Assembly (NCBI GenBank): GCA_033439265.1
Contig: JAVTVX010000019.1
Span: 8,997,501 to 9,061,500 of the forward strand
Direction: 5' to 3'
DNA length: 64,000 bases
Origin: Dillenia suffruticosa
Taxonomy: Eukaryota > Streptophyta > Magnoliopsida > Dilleniales > Dilleniaceae
Shown here: piece by piece, positions 57,180 to 64,000 of the stretch
Position numbering within the stretch: the first letter of the stretch is position 1
How the letters are laid out: every line of letters begins with the position of its first letter
Notes under the pieces: generated by a model
What the model saw: only the letters and a program-made list of their open reading frames with translations
What the model was told of the DNA's origin: nothing
The model's database searches: none
Made by a program: the position numbers and the translations under genes

Positions 57180-57604
57180 ACGTTAACAACGGATTTCAAG
57201 ATCCATCGTTAAATTTAATATATAATTAAATAAAATATAATACTAATATAATAATTAAACAAAAAAATATATAATATAAATTAAATAAAAAATATATAAA
57301 ATATAATATTAATATAATAATTAAAAAATATATAAATTATAAATTTAGCGATGAAAATTTCAAATCCGTCGCTAAATTTAGTGACGAAAATTAAGTATCT
57401 ATCACTTAATTTAGCAATGGATCTGGCATTTTTGTCACTAAAGCTGTTGCTATTTTAGCGATGAAATTCTAGTTTTCGTCGCTAAATTTTTGCGACGGAT
57501 CATTAGCGACAAAAAATTTTTTATCGCTAAATCCGTTGTTAATATTTTTAGCAACAATTTTTTTAAAAATTTTCGTCGCTAAAACCATATTTTTTGTATT
57601 GTAA
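57180..57604. mobile_element. CACTA-derived fragment with subterminal repeats
   Basis: Repeats of GCGACGGAT, CGTCGCTAAA and TAGCGATGAAA in both orientations on either side of an AT-rich stretch, ending ACCATATTTTTTGTATTGTAA, a decayed CACTA tip (expected ...TTGTAGTG). The left tip is not clear (near AACAACGGATTTC, 57186), and no TSD was confirmed. Confidence 0.55.
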
Positions 57605-58990
57605 GGGTTGTTTTTGTGAGTGAGGGGATAAAGAAGTAATAAGATGCAAAGGTGGAAAGGTTATAAGGTATTTAGATGGTAAGTTGTGGTAAGGCATGGT
57701 AAGGTGGAAATGTTATAAAGGTGATAAGGTATTGACATGGTAAGGTATAGTAAGTAAAGGTGGAAAGGTTATAAAGGTGATAAAGTATTGACATGTGGTA
57801 AGTTACGGTAAGGTATGGTAAGTGTAGGATACGCAGGATATATAGGATATGGTAAGATTGGTAATGGTAAGGTTGGTATTTTTTCCATTTTCATTATATA
57901 CTTTAATTATCTCTCTTAATTTTTTTATTTTATATAATTTTTTGTTTTTCTAAATTTTTGAAATATATATATGTGTCTATATAATTTATATGTGAAACTT
58001 ATATGTAGTCGAGGAATAGTTGTAAATTATATATATATGACATTAGAAATAAATTAAGCAAAAATATGATACTAATTATATAAAATTAATAATAATGTAT
58101 AATAATATTATATTATATAATATATATAATATTCTATTATAATATTGTAATAAATTATTATATATATTCCATTGTCATATGTCTGCGCGGCGCAGCCACG
58201 GGTGTCCGTGCGGCTCAACCGCGAGGGCAATAATATATTTCTATATATTACTATACATTACTACTATATTAACATTACATTTATATACTATTACTTATAT
58301 ATATATATATATAATATATACTTGTTACAATTATATTACTATATTAGTATAATTTATTACTATGTATATTACTATACATTACTAATATTTTAACATATAA
58401 TATATATATGTAATATATAGTTGTATTATTTTTATATACTATTACATATATATATAATATGTAATAGTTACCATTGTAATATAGATTTTTACTATAAAAG
58501 TTGTAATGGGAAAATTCATTAGTATAAGGATTGTTTTGGTGTGTGAGAAGGGATAAAGAAGTAAAAAGATACAAAGGTGGAAAGGTTATAAAGGTGATAA
58601 GGTATTGACATGGTAAGTTGCGGAAAGGTATGGTAAGGTGGAAAGGTTGTAAAGGTGATAATGTATTGACATGGTAAATTGCGTTAAGGTATGGTAAGTA
58701 AAGGTGAAAAGGTTATAAAGATGATAAATTATTGACATGTGGTAAGTTGCAGTAAGCTATGGTAAGGTATGGTAAGTGTAGGATATGTAAGATATGGTAT
58801 TGGATATGGTAAGGGTTGGTTGGTAATGGTAAGGTTGGTATTTTTTCAATTTTCCTTATATTCTTTAATTATCTCTCTTAATTTTTTATTTTATATAATT
58901 TTTGTTTTTCTAAATTTATGAAATATATTTGTGTGTCTATATAATTTATATGTGGAACTTATATGGTAGTCGAGGAATATTTGTAAGTTT
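57602..58990. repeat. Direct duplication of about 430-470 bp in GGTAA-rich DNA
   Basis: 57602-58033 and 58524-58990 match: TAAGG(G/A)TTGTTTT..., GGATAAAGAAGTAA, several GGTGGAAAGGTTATAAAGGTG blocks, TTATCTCTCTTAATTTTT, and the end TAGTCGAGGAATA. Within each copy GGTAAG(G/T) occurs many times. The 490 bases between them are AT-rich with TATATA runs and one GC-rich block. The nature of the unit is unknown. Confidence 0.8.
58178..58230. repeat. Isolated GC-rich block
   Basis: TGTCTGCGCGGCGCAGCCAC and following bases, ending CGGCTCAACCGCGAGGG, in very AT-rich surroundings. It resembles one unit of the block at 61396-61700 (GCGCAACCACGCATGTCCGC, GTGGCTCAA). Confidence 0.6.
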
Positions 58991-61395
58991 TAATGTAATT
59001 TGTAATGTTTGTTAAGAACTTTAATTATGAATAATAATACATTAATTATGAATATTATAATATGAAATTATGATAATAATTCATTAATTATGAATATTAT
59101 ATAATTTTATATAAATTCCAAAAAAACAATTAACAACTTTAAAAGTTTACCATTTTAACATTTACAATCTATGATTTTAACATTTCATTGATAACTCCAT
59201 AATAAAATCTCTAATCTTCGCGGCAAGAACAATTTTTCTATCCACATCCAATTTAATCAAATTTTGTGCCAAAAACAAATTTTCAGGTCAAATCCAATTT
59301 AATCAAAATTTTCTTTTTCATTCCAAATTTTCAATTCAACTCTAATTTAATCAAATTTCTTTACGCCAAAACGCCAAAAACTGCTCCGTATATTTATTTC
59401 AATATAAATTTGTGCAAAATATTTGATTTGTATTTAATATAATGGACAAGTCATAAAGAGAAAGTGATGAATATATTGATGTGTTAATGCAACAAGATCA
59501 TTGTGTTAAATTAAATACTTCAACACATGGTTTTCAATCGCTTGTTGCTTTCAATGTGAATATATCATCAATATATCCAACCTAGATAATCTTTTTCACC
59601 ATAATATGTTTGGTATGTTACATTCACACATTTACATGATTCATGATCGATCCAACGTAGGGGGTTTCTCATGGATGAAGAATTATGCCATCATATATCA
59701 TCAATCGTATGTAGTCGTAAAAATATTGAAAATATTTGATATATGGTTTTAAGGTATTGAAAATGTCTGATATATAGTTTTAGGGATGGTTGCATGTGAT
59801 AAGTTGCAACAGGAATATGTGAGTGCATGCAATGTGATAATAGGTGATAGGTGATAAGTCGTGATAATTTTGATTGTTAGGTGTTGTGATAATAACAGTG
59901 TGACAAATTTTGATAATTTTGAGAGTGATAAGAGATGGTAAGTTTTGTGAGAGTGTGGTAATTTGGTGTTGAGTGTTTATTTTGTCACAGTTGGTAATGG
60001 TAATGGTAAGGTGGTGGTAAGTAATAAGTTGTGCAAGTGATAAGTTAAACAATTAATGAAAAAATATGAGGAATTAAGAATAACACGTGTAATGAAAAAA
60101 GAGGCTGGAAAAGAGTAAACTATGGAAAAATATGAAAACAAATTAAAAAATTGCACAAATTTTGAAAATTTGTTTGTCACCAATTGGATTAATTGGTGAT
60201 ATCCCAAAACATGTATAAAATTTACAAAAGATTTGGGATTGGTTTCATGCGGCCTGTTGAGATTGCATCATTTTCTAATAATATAATAATATCAATATTA
60301 CATTACTATATAATACATTACTACATTACTATTACTCTATGTATTACTATAAATTAAATTATCGTAGTGGTGCATTGTAATTTACCATTCAATTGAATCT
60401 CGCATTATCAATATTAATTTAAATAATATAATTATCCTTACATAACTTAATTAATTATCTAGTAATTTACATAACAAACCATGAGACATAGTAATTGCAA
60501 AGTAACACGTCATAGCATATAAGAAATAACAAATAACACATATATGGGAAAGAAAGAGGGGTATTGAGTAAAAATATATGAAAAAAGTGACAAGTAAAAA
60601 GTCATTGTCCAAAAAAATTGTGTAATGAAAAATTTAATTTGTGCAATGAAAAGGGCACAAAAAAAAAGGTGCGGTTTTTGAAAATTTATTTGTGAAAATA
60701 ATATGTATATGTTCAATTTAACTTGAAAGATATTATTGCAACTGTTAGATTGGAATAATTGGTGATATGTTCTACTGGATTAATGAAAATTTTGAGATTA
60801 TTTTGAAATATAAATGCTATATTTTCCAATGACATAATAATATTAATATTACATTACTATATAATACATATATATTACTATATATATTACTACATAGTAA
60901 TATATAAATTACATTATCAAATAATCCAATGATCAGATCAATTTAGGTGATACACTGCTCATGCTGGATTTCGATATCTTCATTTGGATGAGTGTATAAT
61001 ATTAGTACAATATAATATAATATTAGTATGTTATATAACTTAATCAATTATTAATTATGATGTTTTATTAATAAGTCATAATTCATTTATATGTACTATG
61101 AGAAACCTAATTCAAATGGATTAAATATATCATCAATAAGAATGGAAAAGGAAAAAAAAGAAAAAAAAAATGACCTATAAAAAAAAAGGTGAGAGGGAGA
61201 TGAGGAAAAAAATTGTGAGAGTGGGATAAAAAAATTAAAAAAAGTTGAGAGTGAGATAGAAAGTAAAAAAAGAGACAAACAAAAAAAACAAAAAAGAAAA
61301 AACTCAAACACGATACTTTGGCTCAGTGGTTGGAACAAGTTACTTCTGGAGGTTCTTGAACCTCCAGCCTAGCAATTTTTTGGCAAAAACAAGAA
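58991..61395. other. AT-rich repetitive spacer, no gene recognised
   Basis: Contains GGTGATAAG/GGTAATGGTAA-type repeats (59780-60050), paired near-copies of ATAATATCAATATTACATTACTATATAATACAT (near 60285 and 60836), and a GA-rich run near 61140-61290. Frames of up to 90 codons exist on the minus strand but are low-complexity (poly Phe/Ser/Leu or Thr/Ile) and unsupported. Confidence 0.45.
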
Positions 61396-61705
61396 GGCAA
61401 AGAATTGCCTGCATGGTGGCACCACGCATACCCATGCGGTCATGCCGCGGGGTCATGTACACTGCAGATGCGTGGGAGCCTGCAAGGTGCAATCGCACAT
61501 GCCTGCTCGGTTGCGTGCACTGCACATGCACGGGAGCCTGTGTGGCGCAACCACGCATGTCCGCGTGGCTCAAACTTGCGAGCAAGCACGAGGCACGTGC
61601 ATACGCGAGCACCCACACATGCCTGCACTATTGCGCCACACATGCCCATGTAGCTCAACCGCATAGGCAAGCGCATGCATGCGTATGCACAGAGCAGGGA
61701 TGATC
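61396..61705. repeat. GC-rich diverged tandem block
   Basis: About four units of roughly 60-85 bp, each starting CCTGC or CCTGT and sharing GCGCAACCACGCATG-like and GCATGCACGGGAG-like phrases. Open frames on both strands over this block conflict with each other and change composition with the repeat, so they are not called as genes. Confidence 0.6.
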
Positions 61706-62508
61706 CATATGTGCAGTGATATGGCATGGTAACAAGTTAAGTACTTTTATCATGTAGGCACAGTGATACAATTGCCCCAACACCTACACCTGGTAACGAG
61801 TGGTAAGAAGTAAGACAATAATTGTATAATGGTAACGAGTGATAACAAAAGTGATCTATAACATATAAAAGGTAATAATTACATAAAATTAGTATAATAT
61901 GGCTTGGTAACAAGTGATTTTTAACAAATGGTAACAATGACATAGTAAGAACAAGTAGTAACAAGTGATAACAAGTGATCTATAATAAATAATGGAAATA
62001 AGCTAACAAGGTAATCCCTTCTAACAAGTGGTAAAGCAATAATTGTAAAATTTGTATAAAACATATATGTTGCATTTGTAAGAACGTAATCGTAACAAGG
62101 CTTAAAAATCACAAGCTAATGGGAAAATAATATGTATGGAAACATTCAAAATATATGGGAAAAGAAGAAAGAGGGCTAAAACAATTACTAAAGTCTGAAA
62201 AATGAGACGATTAAAAAAAATGTCACTTCAAACATAAGCATATGATATGTCACTTGAAACACATTATTGAACCTTAATATGTAGTAATAGCAAGGTAAAT
62301 AAGTAGTAAAAATAAGTAAGTGATTTTTTTAACCGGAAAGACACGTGGCATTGATTAAAAGAATAAAAAATGTGAAGAATTAAAAACAACACGATAATAA
62401 AAATGAATGAAAAAAGAGGCGGGGAAAAAGGGAAAAAAACGGAAAAAATGGGTGGATTTTGAAAAGGTTTTGAAAATTTATTTGTGAATATGATATATTA
62501 TATAAATC
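61706..62508. other. GTAACAAGTGATAAC-rich AT spacer
   Basis: Imperfect repeats of GGTAACAAGTGATAACAA and GTGATCTATAA (61725-62100). No gene seen. Confidence 0.45.
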
Positions 62509-62770
62509 ATGCAGGGAAACTTCACCATCAAAGCTTCTCTTCCCTCTTCTCCTTCCCTTGAAACCTACCCTTTCCTAACCCATCTAAACCTCTCACCACT
62601 AGCATTGCTAGGAGTGCACATAAAACCTAACCATCATCATCACTACCATTGGCTCCACTCAGTCACTCACTACCTCACTCCACTCACTCACTCACTACTA
62701 TGCTGGGAATACACATAAAACCCAACCATCATCATCACTACTATCATCATCATACCTGACTCCGAAAGGT
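62509..62770 (+). repeat. CT/CA-rich segment with a 94-bp direct repeat
   Basis: ACATAAAACC(T/C)AACCATCATCATCACTAC occurs twice, about 94 bases apart, with CACTCA runs between. Its composition resembles a 5' leader and it ends CCGAAAG|GTAATATT, a possible splice donor. The frame of 69 codons has no motif. Confidence 0.35.
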
Positions 62771-63050
62771 AATATTTTTGTTAACAATCATTCTTTACAA
62801 TATCATTATATTAATTTAACTATTGTTTTATGAATAGATTGACATGAACATTGTGGATAAAGAAGCCTTGCAATTGTGTCAGTTATAGGACTTGCAATCT
62901 TTTCTCTCTTTTTTTTGGTTCTTATAAGTATATGTCATTTTGCTTGGAAATCAATATGTTAACATTCTCTGTTTATATTATTTTTATAATTTCTTTATTT
63001 TCTAGTCTTATAGCAATCAAATGTATACCATCTTAAAAAAATCGTATCAT
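62771..63050. other. T-rich spacer, nothing recognised
   Basis: Could be intronic if the preceding segment is a leader exon. No coding motif. Confidence 0.3.
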
Positions 63051-64000
63051 GGCATAACAGTAAATATTTATGTAACATTTCCTAACATGATAAAAGGGAG
63101 TGTATTTCCTAAGAGAGTGTAATAACTGCTAACACATGTGATAATTAATGGTAATCGACGATAAATGAATACAATAAAATGATGGTAACTGATTACAAAA
63201 GATAGTAATAATCCTAACATTTGTATAATCGATGATACAAATAGTAATTTATACTAACATGTGGTAACTAATGGTAACCAACGATAAATAACTGACGATA
63301 AAAGGTATACTAACATGTGGTAACTAATGGTAATCGATGATAAATAACCGACGATAAAAGATAGTAATATTTCCTAATAGTTATGTAACCGATGATAAAA
63401 GGGTATTTTGTAACACCTGTCTATCCAACGATAAAAGTAGTTATATTTACTAATGATAACTGACAATAAAATAGTAATATTTCTTAATATAGTTATCGAC
63501 AAAATATAATACTAACAATTCTTAAAGGTTAGGTGACTCACGATAAAATGGTAGTAACAATTCTAAACCCTAGTAACATATCCTAACGATAATAAAAGTA
63601 GTAACTTTACGAGCACATATCATAACCGAAAAGTAAAAATTTTGTAACATTTCCTAACATATAACTCAATTCTTACCGATTATAAAAAGCATAACAATTT
63701 TTAACGGTTATGGTGACTCACTTACTGACAATAAATAGCATAACAATTCTTAACTGTTATGGTGACAGTAGCAACATTTCCTGTAGTAACATTTCCTATA
63801 CACGTGATAAGCGACGATATCTTTAATAATATTTACTAACATTTGTAATATCCGACAATAAAAATAGTAACATTTCCTAACATATGTATTATACGGTTAC
63901 CAACATTAATAGTAGTAACAATTCTTAATGGCTATAGTTAGTGACAATAAAGGTAGTAACAGGCAGTAACATTTCTGTAGTAGGCAACGATAAAAATAGT
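63051..64000. repeat. Degenerate tandem repeat reaching the window end
   Basis: Recurrent phrases GTAACATTTCCTAACAT, GTGGTAACTAATGGTAA, ACCGACGATAAAA and AGTAGTAA follow each other about 15-20 times at irregular spacing of about 40-60 bases. Two neighbouring units at 63250-63360 are nearly identical. The array is cut by the window end. Confidence 0.75.

Noticed and set aside
61326..61727. Cys/His-rich frames of 74-125 codons on both strands
   Set aside because: Cys and His come from the repeated GCATGC/TGCAC wording; frames on opposite strands are equally long, so no coding evidence.
63051..64000. CRISPR-like array
   Set aside because: Units are degenerate and irregularly spaced with no constant repeat and unique spacers; a plant nuclear context also argues against it.

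Overview
This is a plant (angiosperm) nuclear window: AT-rich, intron-like spacers, an intact phytocystatin gene pair, and very dense nested transposable elements (Ty3/gypsy, Ty1/copia, CACTA, Mutator-like foldback) plus an endogenous pararetrovirus (Caulimoviridae-like) relic. No rRNA, tRNA, CRISPR or bacterial-type organisation was seen. Species cannot be assigned by eye. Apart from the two cystatins nearly every long reading frame is a broken transposon or viral gene.

Layout. 1-6261: decayed Ty3/gypsy element A on the minus strand. 6262-10799: Ty3/gypsy element B on the plus strand (RNase H, integrase, then a 2.7 kb 3' LTR). 10800-19160: remains of host genes, namely a first exon resembling plant CCCH/KH zinc-finger proteins and coiled-coil exons resembling a KIN-7 kinesin, broken by a CACTA miniature element (12010-12934, TSD AAT) and a 3.8 kb solo LTR (about 14026-17854) that sits on a splice acceptor. 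19160-24840: CACTA (En/Spm) zone with long subterminal motif arrays, a GC-rich island and an internally deleted transposase gene.

25258-42877 is the most striking structure: a large inverted duplication with arms of about 2.5 kb (25258-27770 and 33559-42877, the latter enlarged by a 6.8 kb full-length copia insertion). Each arm carries an intact cystatin gene, then the 3' part of a pararetrovirus (end of the RNase H region, a further open frame, a TATA/poly(A) block). The 5.8 kb loop carries the rest of the viral 5' half (movement protein, linker, coat protein) on the minus strand, split by a 2.8 kb solo LTR (29734-32504, TSD GTTCC). Copia element 34538-41330 has 465-bp LTRs, PBS, PPT and TSD ACTTG.

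42878-49040: decayed copia element C on the minus strand, with a foldback element (about 47522-48259) inserted just before its protease motif. 50527-56582: gypsy element D (TSD AGGGC), with most of its 5' LTR and interior deleted. It splits an unidentified minus-strand reading frame that is continuous when the two flanks are compared. 57180-64000: CACTA debris, then about 6 kb of AT-rich, GGTAA/GATAA-rich repetitive DNA with a direct duplication, two GC-rich blocks and a degenerate tandem repeat reaching the window end.

The order of events can be read from nesting: viral integration next to a cystatin, inverted duplication, then copia and solo-LTR insertions. All functional statements on transposon families rest on visible motifs and general knowledge of the families. 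No database search was possible.
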